Below the pieces are notes generated by a model that was given only the letters and a program-made list of their open reading frames with translations, was not told the DNA's origin and did no database searches. This document shows positions 23,701 through 35,102 of a stretch of DNA of 64,000 bases, piece by piece. Both the position numbers and the translations under genes were made by a program. The DNA is from Lactarius indigo (Eukaryota; Basidiomycota; Agaricomycetes; Russulales; Russulaceae), in the NCBI GenBank assembly GCA_025766275.1, contig JAFKAC010000049.1:186001-250000 (forward strand). Direction: 5' to 3'. Every line of letters begins with the position of its first letter. Within the stretch, counting starts at the first letter, position 1.

Positions 23701-25536
23701 CGCCAAAGGCTCGAGAGCTTCGAGGATATCGGCCTCGGGACGACCGGTCACACAAATGCGTAGATTCGGAAGTCGTGACTCAACAAGGTCTTCTATGAGT
23801 TCGAGGACGGCATCGCGTGGAGGTGGTACGCCAGATGTGTTGGGACACTCGTCGAGAGCATCTATGATGAGATAGATCGCCGGCTGCTCAGGGAGTAACA
23901 GCATATCCTTGAGGCATATGACCAGCGCATCGTCATCGGGTGACCGTGATCCATTATCGTATGTGGAATAAAGGCGAGAGAGGATTTCGTAGCAAGGGTC
24001 TGACTTAGCGCAGAGCTGCACGAGTAGGGATGATAGTAAGCCACGGACGTCTTGCTTTGCCACATTTCTGAAGTCGAAGTAGTAATAAGCCGTCAAGCGC
24101 AATCCCGCGTCACGTAGGGCCATGGACTCCTCGATGATGGTGGAACTAGTTGACAAATGTCAATATGAATACAACTCGATGAGGTAAACGGATGTGGCAC
24201 ACACCACAGAATGCTCTTCCCCGATCCCGCTGTAAGGGGCTGCCATCAGTTGCCGTGAAAGGAAGACCCTAGAATTACTTACGCTTGCCAAGGATCAACA
24301 AAAGACATCCCTTCGAATTCCAGTCCTTGAAGTTACCGCCTCGGGTAAACCACACCGCAGACCCGTCGCGAACACGTCTGCGCGCAATCACTTGATTTTC
24401 CGACGGGTTTGGCGGGGAAAGCCAACTAATAGATTTATCGTGTAAACGGTCACCTGTGAGACGAGTTTACTCTTCGGAAACTATGCGTAGTGGACGAGAC
24501 AACACACGGTTCATTTTATTTATTTCGTTTACGACGTCTTGCATGGTGACTAGAGTTTCACCATAAGCGCGAGATATAATTCATAAGTAATATTTCAACG
24601 CACCGAGACTCTTCCGGATCGCGACGCTCGACGCCTCGCCACCTACGTAGACAACAACCTGATCAGATGTCCGAAGTCGACCAAGGCGCTTCACTCACCA
24701 TCCATGACCACTTTCATATTGTTCAGAAGACCATGGACAATCTCCAAGATGTGCGCCTCCATCATCCGAGCCTCGTCCTGCGTGAGCCGGTCCAATCTAC
24801 GCAGTATATTTTCGATCTCGCTGTCGCCTAACAACTTCTTGGCGAATTGCTCTGCAACGAGTTCAGGAACAACAACCTATGAACACGGTAAGGAAGCGCT
24901 CACTGAATCGACCTTGTTTTATTTGTTTCTTCGCCTGAGAAAGGATAGAAAGCAATTCGACCATTATCTTCACGATTATCTCGGTCATCGAAGGGCTCAA
25001 GTCGATCTTGGTATAAATGTCGAGGCGCTTGAGGAAGTTTCCGATGCACTCAAAGAGTTCAAGAAGGGCATCGTAACTCGCGCTGACACCTTCGGCCGCC
25101 TGATATGATCGGATATCAGAGGGGCATGTTGGCTGACAGAAAACGAAGGAAAACACATACGGTAAAGAGGACATCGATGCCGACAAAGATCATCTTTGCA
25201 GGTTGAAATGGGATCTGGTGAAGAAAGATTTTAAGAAAGGCGAGATCGTGACGATCGCTTGCGGTTGCGGCTCACGAGACTAGTTGCTCCACCAAGAATT
25301 GCAGAGAAGGCGTGAACGAATTTCACGACCGGGCTGAGACAATCGATGAAGTTCCGATTCTTGTCCCGATATTCCTTGAACTCGTCCTTTTTCCTTTCGA
25401 GTAGCTGAAGGATGGCACCGGGAGAGTCGCAGCCGTTGATTTCTTCGGCGAAGGGATTGTCGTGGAGATCTATCTTCATTTGTTCGGCGTAATTATCCAA
25501 CGCATCGCGAATCAACTGAAGGTTCGGAGAAGACAT
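20724..25536 (-). CDS. NLR gene 2: Goodbye-NACHT-ankyrin receptor, hinge stop in the simplest model
   Basis: Exons by paralogy are 25276-25536, 25161-25214, 24904-25099, 24699-24851, 24283-24549, 24205-24229, 23546-24145 and 20724-23496. Domain order is as in NLR gene 1. The NACHT exon product is identical to that of gene 1 over its whole length, while the ankyrin exon has many replacements. In the hinge (about 24464-24470) small indels create an in-frame TAA. If the intron ends instead at the acceptor just before 24453, the stop is spliced out and the frame is kept at 1410 aa. The call therefore depends on splicing. The gene may be functional or a pseudogene. Confidence 0.8.
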
Positions 25537-26119
25537 TTTTGAGAAGGCAAAGAGTGTTTGCAGTAGTCGAGTTGAGTGAGGATGGCCGCTAGTTGCAATC
25601 AATCACAACATGTACTTGGTTCGTTCTGCGGAAAGCCAGATCCGAGGTCTGACTCAGCACAAGCGGGACGATAAGCGCCGGTTGCGTGCATGATTGTAAT
25701 AGGGCTAGGGCTCGAATGACGCAATCACCAAGGAATACAGTAGGAATACTCTGAACAGTTCGGTACTTCAGTAGTCCGAGTCTGTGTGCGTCGCCAGTGT
25801 TACAGTAATTATATAACATCTGTCGAATTGCTAGTCCGAGGTGCCGCGGCAAGGAGCGCGGGCGATCTTCTCATCAACTCCCACCGATTCTCGCCAGTTG
25901 GCAATCCTATCACCGCTTCCACAAGGAAACGTGACCCGTAAAGCTCGAGTCCAGTCAAAATAAATAAGTTACTAGGAGAAAACAAAGGCACTTTCCAAAA
26001 AAAGGCTTCATCAGGAAAAGCCGGAAAATCTAGTTTTTTTAGGTGGGGAAACGACAAGAACGCCGCACTCGCTCCAAGTACAACATCATACATGGCCCAA
26101 CTACGACTCCCACCCCGAC
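25537..26119. other. Intergenic region upstream of NLR gene 2
   Basis: Equivalent to 11001-11581, with a TATA-like ATTATATAAC at 25808-25817. No gene is seen. It is the likely NLR promoter by position. Confidence 0.4.
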
Positions 26120-28020
26120 CTAGTCGTCCTTCTTCCCCGTGTCCCGAGGCGGCGGCGGAGCCGCAAATCCACTCAACGGCGAGCGCGGCGTGGGTGAGAA
26201 GTGGCCAAAGGACGGTGTACCAAGTCCTGGCGTACCAAGTCCCGGAGCAGGCGAGCCCAGCGTAGCCGCCGTCGCCGGCGTGCGCAACCCACCCCCGATG
26301 CCGCCGCCTGGTGACACCGGCCGGAACACCCCGGGCGAGAGCCCGAGCCCGGACGGCGTGCCGGGGTAGCCGCCGGATGCTGTGCGCCCAGAGAGAGGGG
26401 GCGGCACCGTGGCAGGCGAGTAGGGGGAGTACGGCAGCATTGGGGAGCCCGCCGGCGAGTTGGCATAGCTCGACACACCGCTGTAGGTCGAACTGTACGG
26501 TGATCAGCCCTCCGCCCAGCCGCCTGGACGCAGCGATGCATTGCTCGGCCGCGCCCGGAGGGCTCCGCCGGTCCATTTGCTGCGCAGGGCGCCCCGTGAC
26601 GAATCGGGGGTCGGGGCGATGCTACCTGTGTCGTCGGGCCCTGCGACGGCCAATATCATTCGGTCGGTTGCGCGGATGCCCCATGATGCGCACACGAATA
26701 TGCCCCCGATAACCCCAACACAGCTATCGTACAGATATGAGCCAGTGAGATAACGCGAACGGAAGACAGGTGACGCACCGGATGAAGAATTGGGTAAGCG
26801 TAGTGGTCCGCTGGATTAGGGTAAGATGGACGGGCTCGATACCCAACTTGAAGAAGATCCCAGAGACCCTCGAATGGGGGCGAGCTTCCGTTCGTAATGT
26901 GTGACTCTACTGATTTGTATGTAAACGCGCAGTCCGTGGCGCAACATAGGTTGTCGGGACGACACGGAGGTAATATTGATATGCGACAAATTCTATAGGC
27001 AAATCAGCAGGGAGACTCTCGGAAAGAGATTGACGGACCATCGTGAGTGATTTCAAACGAATTGTCGAGAGGTTGGGTGATCTCTGGGAAATGCTTGCCG
27101 AAAGAAAACTCCGTGATAACGTGTGACAGGTTCATAACTGTCAGGTCTCTGAAAACAAGCTCAACAAAGAGGAGAAGAGTACATACGGCTGTGGTCAACA
27201 TGAAGGGGATTGCTATAGCCATGGCCGAGTGTATTTGTTTTTGATGTGGAGGTTTGCTGATGAAGGGCGCATTGATGAAGGTCGCATTCGAATCACAGGG
27301 AAGCGCATCGCATTCTCTTGACGGCAAGCGAGCCATAAATCCGGCACGCACTGCCGTCTCGAACATGATTGTAGGTAGGTTTGTACAAATCTTGCGAGCG
27401 ATGGAAGAAATCTGCGAGGAAACCACGCGACTTGCGAGACTCGGCAATTGCTTGCCGTGCGGTGAGGGCCTCGGCGTGTTCTCTGATTAGAATATATGAG
27501 ACCGGTCCAACCGAATTCCCACAGCGACTCACTTGAGTGTATTAGCCTGTCCGATGTCAAACAGGGTCTGTACAAGAGTTAAGAAGTAAGTTGAAGTGTC
27601 GACGAAGCAAGCGCTACGTACGCCGTCACAGTGGAATCCCTTGCTGAGGTATAATCTTTACATCACGCAGGTCGACGGTCAGATCTGAGAATACATTCAG
27701 CATCTTGAGGACTCGCAGGGAGGTACGATACGCACATCTACAGGGCAGATTGACGATCAGATCGACATTGACGTCTAAATAACTCGAGGGGGTGTGATCC
27801 ACGCCAAACTCGTAATCTGGTCAGCCCCAACGCACTCGCCAAATGACATTCGCGATAAGAAGAGCGATGAGGGTAATAAAGAGGGTGAGGAAACCGCGCT
27901 CGCTTGAGCAAGTGCGATATCAATTTGGTAAAGTATCAAAACTCTTGAGGGGGGCAGGTGTGATAGCGCCGATCTTGTCGAGGAGGGCCTGTTACGTGGG
28001 TTCCTCGGACTGACTTGAAG
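26120..28020 (-). pseudogene. ERV41-like pseudogene, copy C
   Basis: The landmark order is the same as copy B but without the solo LTR. Lesions differ from those of copy B. A one-base deletion lies near 26885, in the codons for S-P-H-S-G. An in-frame TGA at about 26506 precedes the Ser/Pro-rich tail. A TGA also replaces the second W in the GEFVWGWPD block (near 27821). The Pro/Gly-rich tail with T-P-G-L-G-T-P repeats remains open for about 118 codons. This is a non-functional duplicate. Confidence 0.7.
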
Positions 28021-28979
28021 GGGAGGGGGAAAGGGCGTTCTATAAAGAAATATTGCAACGTTGAGCTGCGCGAGTTATGTGTTAATACACTTCAAGTTAA
28101 TACAGCAGGACTCCGGAACCGCGCACCCTTTCAAGACCCTCAGCCGCCCACTTCCCCCATCAAATGGTGGGAAAACTTAACATAACCCGCTACAAGCCAT
28201 ATTAGCCGCATCGACTTGACAACACCGAGCTGGTCCCGTCACGACGAAGCGGTCGTCAAACGCAGGTAGACAGAGGATATCGATCGCCATGTCGGTTTAG
28301 ATGCTAGCCAACCTGTGATCTGCATGGGGCCACGAATGACGAGATCGGAAGAGGTGTCGTGCGCCGGCCGAGGATTTGAATAGTGAGGCACAATGCATAG
28401 CGAAGTCTTGAGTGAAGTGAGGGTTTGCAACTAACGAATGATGAAGGAGATATTGTAACCAGTAGGGGTGCACCTGACTCGTACAGCTACCTGATGGTTC
28501 TGCAGGTTCCGGAATCATCGGTAAGAATCCAGCGATACGTGAATGGTCCAAATCCGAACACAACGCAATCGTTGGTATGTTGATCGCCATACCAGCTCAT
28601 TGGGCGCGTATCCATCATGGTGCGGGTCCCACGGTCACCCAGGGCGAAAGGCTCGAGCCGACCATGAAGAGGGGGGAAGTGGGACAGACGAGGAAGAGGT
28701 GATGTGAGAAAGAGCAGCTAGAGTGCGTGCTGTCGTCGCTTGGGGAGATAAACACCAACCTAATTTCAGCCAGAGACGGCTGACGCAATTCGTTCTCATA
28801 CCGGCCACTGACTTCCGCTCCGTCGGCTCTTCCCTGTTCCCATTCGACGATGTCCCTGTTTTGGGACCAAACTCACCGAAACTATGGCGTGCACAAATCC
28901 TTTCTTGACCGTCTGCTCTCTGTGGCGACCCAACATGAGGGCTTTGGCCAATTTCATTTTGCCAGTGGTCATTCACACA
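28021..28979. repeat. Unit spacer in unit 2, left of the hAT element
   Basis: A spacer copy that carries the 117-bp insertion (28598-28714). It ends at TTCACACA (28972-28979), the left target duplication of the hAT element. No gene is supported. Confidence 0.45.
28598..28714. mobile_element. 117-bp insertion flanked by CAGCT, copy 2
   Basis: The same insertion as at 14528-14644, with CAGCT at 28593-28597 and 28715-28719. The B-box-like stretch here reads GGCTCGAGCC, so the match to a Pol III promoter is weaker. Confidence 0.4.
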
Positions 28980-31900
28980 TAGTGATTTACAGGCCCGGCC
29001 CGAAAGCCTGAAGCCAGCCAAAGCCAGCCGCAAAATGCCGTTCCCACGGACGCCGCCAGCTTGGCTTTTGATGGCCCGCGTCTCAAGCTTCGATTTTCAC
29101 AGGACGGCGGTCCGGCCCGCAGCTCTGGCTCTGCTCTGGCGACTCTCGGGCCTGATCATCGTTGCAATGATGAACGTCGATGAACCCTGGGTGCGTTGTC
29201 ATTGCCAAGTCGTCGCGCAGATCGCAAACTTGGACGCGAGGTCCAACGACTGGATTCGCGCTGCGACTCGCATTTTGCTCTGCACAGACATACTTAGGTA
29301 CAGTCCATTTCTTTCTCTTTTCTCCCCAACACCATGAGTGCTCGACCCTCCCGCACAATTTACCCCTCCGCTAAGTTGACTGCAGACAATGCAGGTGAGT
29401 TGGAGCTCACTTCGCATCGCCGCGCGGTTGCATCTGCTGCGCCTGTTGATCAACATCGACCACCCGATTTGCCGGCATCAACCACTGTCAAGCCCACGCC
29501 GCCAAACTCGGACAACGCCCCAGCACCTTCGCTTACGCCATCTGACTTGGCGCCAGCTCGAACCTCATGTAAGCGACCTCACGACGTGGCAGTCAACAAG
29601 CCACCCTCCATACCGACCCTCAACAATGATCGCGACGGCGTTCTCAACTCAAAGAAGGCGAAGACCCAAGCGAGGCCTGATACTGATACTAATACAGGGA
29701 TGCACTCTGACGTCGAGGTCATGGACATCGACGACGTTGATGACCCACACGATGAGACTCTCAACAAGACGGACCCGACTGCCGATATCAAGGAATTCTT
29801 CACGGCCCTCCCTCGTGTGCCCGGACAAGCCAAACCACGCATGAGCTGTAATCTGTGCGCGTGAGTACCCTCCCTTTTTCCTCACCCGTGGTTCCCTATC
29901 GCGCAGGTCTTTTTTTGCTTGTCATGCCGGAGTCCGAGGTGGTCAAAGTACCCTTGAGCATAGTCCGTCGAGGCGCACAAGCCTGAGCCTCATCATCAGT
30001 CTCTTCTGTGTCCTACTGGCAACCTTGCAACAGCACTGGGCCCGTCGATACCTCCACCGCACGCAAACCCAATGCGCAGTCCACAAGCGCGCCCGCCTTC
30101 GCTCCTTCTTTTCCGAAGGCGTAGACCGCTTTCATTTAGCATTTGCCGTAGAAGCCATCCCAGCTCTTCTTCACATCTCAGTGTTCCTGTTCTTGATGGG
30201 TCTTGTCATCGCATACTCCCTGAGCGCGTCGCTGTCACCGCTGCGTGCGCGGCACACATCTTCGCGCTCTTGCCTCCATCCCACTCTCATTTTATTTACT
30301 GATCATATCCACGCGCATAGGCAAGGTCTTGGCTGTGTAAAGCAAGATAAGATATTGACCAACAAGCACACAACCCTTCGTCGGCACGCTGCGTCGTTGC
30401 ATTCGGTAAGTCTGATCAGATCTATGATTTCTTGTTTCTTAACTGTGTATTATCTCCTTAGGGACGCTACAGAAAGTGGTGCGAAGAAAATAAGTTCAAT
30501 TCAATGTTACCCGACGACACAAAACAACGCAGGCAAGCTGCCATCGACAAGAGTGTCAAAACACTCCAATCAGCCCTCACTGACCATTTCAAGCCTGAGA
30601 ATGCGGCCGAGAAACCAATTGCATATAGTGAAAAAGCGTTCGCATGTGCCGCAATCGAGTGGCTTGTTGATGCAGACCTTGTAAGCCTTTCTTTATCTCA
30701 CTCGTCTAAACACTGGGCTGAATTGTTGGCACCATTTCAGCCGCTTCAAGTATTCAACAGACCATCCTTCAAGAGGATGATCGACCTCGCCGCCCGTGCA
30801 AACCATGGCGTCAAGCTGCCTTCGCCAGGGCAAACACGGGCACGCGTTATCAAAATGTTTAAGCAACAGATGTTCCTCTTGAAGGAACGGCTTAATGTAA
30901 GTTCAATCTTCCTCTTCCCTTCATTCCTTGCGCTAATTCTCACTCACTAGAGCCCCGCCGTGAGCGGTGAAATAAGCTTGACATGTGACGCATGGCAGGC
31001 TGACAACACTGACGGATATTTTGCAGTCACTGGTCACTGGATTGAGGAGCGTAGTCTTGGGGAGTGGACGGAGGAGCACGCATTGCTCGGCTTCACCCAA
31101 CTTAACACAGCACACAACGGCACAAGGCTCGGACAAGCCCTTTACAAGGTCTGCAACCGCCTTGGTATCGTCCACAAGGTAAGTGTTTGTACATTCCAAC
31201 AGGTGTCTACTGACTTGTTAACTGTTTACAGGTCGGACACATTACATGCGACAACGCGAAGAACAACACAACAATGATCCAAGAGTTTGCCCGGTGTTAC
31301 GACCTCAAGACTGGATTAACGTTCGACATTAAGCGTCGTTATATCAGGTATGTCTCAAATTCCCGATGGTCCTTTGGTGTTCAGACTAATTTATTTATCC
31401 GTACAGATGTTTGGCGCATATCATCAATTTGGCCACCCAAGCAGTCATATCTACGCGCAGCAAATCAAAGTATTATTCCGGAGATCCTGAAGACGACGAC
31501 CTCCCTGTGGACTTAGGGGCCATTGAGCGTGATGAGATTGGCATTATCCGGGCCATCTGCGTCAAGGTATGTGACTCTTTTGTACGCCACCCTCTATATC
31601 TGACATATTATGGACTAGGCACGCTCCTCCGCACAACGAAAAGAACTCTTCAAGGCCATTCAAGAGCGTAGCAGCATACGCCCCTGTCAGCTGCTGCTTG
31701 ACATGAAAGTTCGCTGGAGTTCAACCTATGTAATGCTCACTCGTGCTGAGTCTCGGCGCCAGGTAAGCTCTGCCTGTCTCTTTTTATCTCAAGTCTAACT
31801 CATACTCATCGTATCTTGCAGGCTGTTGACGAGTTTGTTTGTGAACTCAGACTCAAGGAAACAGTTGCCGAGAAGCGGCGCAAGCTAAGCAAGCTTGCCT

Positions 31901-33241
31901 TGGATGAGGAAGAGTGGACGCGCGTGCGCCTCTTCTGTAATGTTCTGCAGGTATGTACTGTACTTTTTGTCATTCGGAATCATACTAACACTACTCCTTT
32001 AGCATGCGGACAACGCACAACATGCCTTTTCAACCTCCTCAAGGCCAACACTTCACAACGCGCTTCCAGCATTGGAGAAGTTGTATGCGGAATGGGAGAA
32101 AGCTTCAAAGAAGCCACGCTACGACGTCTTCACACCAGCGCTCACTGCTGGCATGGGGAAGCTCGACGAGTACTACAAGCGCTCAGCAACTTCTGATGCG
32201 CATCTTATGGCCATGGGTGAGTTGCAATCCTCAAACTACTTCAATATCTGGTGACGCTTTATTGTAGTACTTGATCCTTCCTCAAAAATGAACCACTTCA
32301 AGAAACACTGGGATCCAGAACTTCTTTCGGAGGTGGAGGACGTTGTTCAGACACGCGTATGTATATTTACTTCTTTGTAGTCTATTGCGAGGTATTGACA
32401 TGTCGTCTAGTTCATACAACGGTACAATGACCTCCCCACAACCACTTCTGCCCACACCCACAAATCGCGACCATCCAACAAGACTGCCAATGGCCGCTTA
32501 AACATTGATGACACCGACAGTGAAAGCGATGAAGACAGCGAAGCCACTGACCCCAATAGGCCATGGTTTAATGAGTGGACCGCTTACCTCAACTCGAATG
32601 ATGTCGTTCCCGAAGGGGTGGGAATGGTGCATTGGTGGGCGGTATGTGACTGTTCATCTAGTTCAAGGGTTTGGCTTTATACTAACTCTTTCTGTAGATC
32701 CATGGCCAACGCTACCCGACTTGGAGATCCCTTGCGCGTGATTACCTTGCCATCATGGCATCTTCGGTATCAAGTGAGAGCGCGTTCTCAGCTGCAGGGA
32801 TCACAATCAGCAAGCGTCGCAATCGACTTCAAGGCGATATCGTTGAGGCGCTCCAGTGCTTGAAGTGCTTCATCCATCAAGACCTTTTATTCCGTGATGT
32901 CATTAGTGCCGCACAAGAGGAAGAACATCAGGACTTGGCCGATCAAGAGCCAGCCAACCAAGAAGCTGAGTCCGACGAGGTTGTCCACGATGGAGAGGGA
33001 TGGAGTTGGGATGAACTGGTTGAGGGCTATGAGGATGAGGAGGAAACACGCGCGTTGGTACTGACTACTTGATGTTCATTATTTACAAAATGTTGTATCT
33101 ATGTTGTGAAGCCGTGGCTTCTGAGCCAAGGCCAGCCTGAGCCGTGGGGTCAGCCCTGGTATCGGATTGTGGGAAGCCTGAGCCCCCCAAAGCTGGGCCA
33201 AAGCCGGGGCATTGAGGCCGAGCCGGGCCTGTAAATCACTA
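28980..33241 (+). mobile_element. hAT DNA transposon, 4262 bp, apparently intact
   Basis: The termini are inverted repeats beginning TAGTGATTTACAGGCC, and the element is flanked by the 8-base duplication TTCACACA (28972-28979 and 33242-33249). Sister units near 14900 show the uninterrupted site. The subterminal zones are rich in AAGCC and AGCC motifs in both orientations. An 8-base duplication, short inverted repeats and the encoded transposase together define the hAT superfamily. Confidence 0.92.
29334..33072 (+). CDS. hAT transposase, multi-exon
   Basis: About a dozen exons can be followed by GT..AG sites. The N-terminus is Pro/Ser-rich with a basic segment. A BED-type zinc finger is split by the first long intron, with MSCNLCA before it and TLRRHAASLH after. 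The RNase H-like core includes ISLTCDAWQADN (first catalytic D, near 30975), HITCDNAKNN (second D, near 31250), and SSESAFSAAGITISKRRNRL with the conserved E near 32775. The last exon also carries the C-terminal hAT dimerisation region and an acidic tail. No stop or frameshift was found in the conserved blocks, so it may be active. The first intron (about 29861-30335) is unusually long. Confidence 0.85.
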
Positions 33242-35102
33242 TTCACACATCCAAACTGTCTGATGCGCTTTCCAAGAACGCCAGCTACTGTGCTGGCTTT
33301 AGGTCAGTGATACAAGGCATGACTCCTTTGGCCCCACCTCCCCGCCCTAGCGCGCAGCCCTCCTCTCTCTGAAATGCACATACATGTACCCTAGCCTCCC
33401 TGGTTCATCCTCTCCTGACAGACCTCGCACCCCTTATGCCTATCCGTATGGAACGACGATCCTTCAAGTTCTCATATACCTCGGCATTCTTCCTTACTGG
33501 TATGTTGCATGCACTTACTACTTCTCTCACCGTCTTGGTTCTGATCAAGCCTTAGAGGACTTCCCATGTTCGTGTGCCCGGCAGTTTCTCGGGTGCATAT
33601 GTCATAACCACGCGCAAGGGTCGCTAAGCACCAAGAGGCTCGTTCCGTCCACCCAGCAGAAGTATCTTATATCCGCGCTCTTTGCGTGGCTCGACATTAC
33701 GCGACACACCTTCAAACAATTTCAGAGATTGAGCTTCAGCTATTTTGGTCTAGCCCTCAACTTCCTCGTCCTTCGCTTTGTTCGCCATGGAAACACCCAT
33801 TCACACCACGCATGCTGTCGCTGTCCGAGTTAAGCATACTTTGGGTCACACAACCTACTCCCGCTTCTGCGCGTGACATCTGGTAACGACCATCTTCGGT
33901 TTGCGATCGTACGTCCCCATTCGCGCATACATCCACTGGCACTCTCACCATCCAACACTGTTTCTACTGCCATGATATTTCTTTTGCCCGTGGACACTCG
34001 CGGACAAATTTGATTCGGCTGGGAATATGGCACACTTGATTGCTGACGCTAATTATTCGGCGCTCAGTTTCTGGCGCACGTGACACCGGCACTTATCAGC
34101 AGTAGCACTTCACATTCGTTATTCTTTGGTACGACCTGGGCTCACGGCTCTTAGAATGGGCTTGTCCTTCGCGCTATTCATACCGCCAGAAGTTGTGGCG
34201 AAGGAGGCGCTACGGTCGTCGTTGATACGTGTGGGTGCGCCCGTTTCGTTTGCGGCGCCAGCGAAAGGATGCTCTATTGTTGTCTCATGTTCTCACGCAG
34301 TTAGAGGATAATTCCCACATGTATGCGGCTGCGGGGTGTTCAGCATCTGATTAATGGAGGGTGCAAAGCCGGTCATGTTTGTTCTCAGCGTTGACGATGG
34401 GTAATACTTTACCCACGAGCTGATTAGGAGCTGAGCAGACACGCGGACATGTCTCCTCGGCCTCCGGTCTTGTTGATTGTAATGCACATGTACAGGTACT
34501 AGCTCCTTATTTGGTGCTTGCACGTGCCTATTCGTCAGTGTACAATTCATGTTCGATGGATGGTACGGCCTTCTTAGACGTTCATGGAGGTATCGCTGAC
34601 TGGTCTTTAGGGGGAAGGAGGCAGCGCGTTGGAGACAGCGCCAATGTCGAATGATGTTACTTCATTGAGGTGTAGTCATTCGCGTACCTATTCCCTCTTC
34701 GACATTTCAGGCATGCCAGGCAGTCGTGCATATGTCTGAGACCCAGGGACAAAAGCAAGGAAAAATAGGACGATTGGAAGACGCGAGCAAAGTAAGGCTT
34801 CCTTCGGAATGGCGGCACAAGGCAAGCCACGTTCTCGTTCTCAAGAATGCTTCGAGGCCTATCGATACGAAACCTCGGCATAATCGGGACTACCGATTTC
34901 TAGAATACTAATACAGTAATACACTTTTTGTGTCATTTGTGTCCCTGAGTTTGTGGAAGACGCCGCGACACGCTTTACATGTACTCCTCTGGTTTTGTCA
35001 GATTGCTGGTAATTCAAAACTACCGTATTATTGACCGTACTAGTAGATAATACATGAATCGGGGGTCCAAGTAACTTCGTAGTTTAGTAGGTGTAATTCG
35101 GT
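33242..35102. repeat. Unit spacer between hAT element and NLR gene 3
   Basis: This continues the duplicated spacer. It has a deletion of about 0.4 kb near 34998 relative to unit 1, where GTTTTGT joins directly to the segment before CTGGTAATTC. It contains the empty sites for the Helitron-like insertion (near 34115) and the Harbinger element (near 34645). Confidence 0.45.
33384..33833 (+). CDS. Unrecognised spacer ORF, 149 codons
   Basis: A homolog of the frame at 3501-4109, starting at a different ATG (MYPSLPGSS) and ending earlier. There is no domain. It is kept only because the frame recurs in several units. Confidence 0.15.
   Translation: MYPSLPGSSSPDRPRTPYAYPYGTTILQVLIYLGILPYWYVACTYYFSHRLGSDQALEDFPCSCARQFLGCICHNHAQGSLSTKRLVPSTQQKYLISALFAWLDITRHTFKQFQRLSFSYFGLALNFLVLRFVRHGNTHSHHACCRCPS

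Noticed and set aside
30025..30684. 219-codon plus-strand frame near the hAT zinc finger
   Set aside because: It runs across the long first intron and the following exon of the hAT transposase in another frame. The transposase exons explain the conserved parts.
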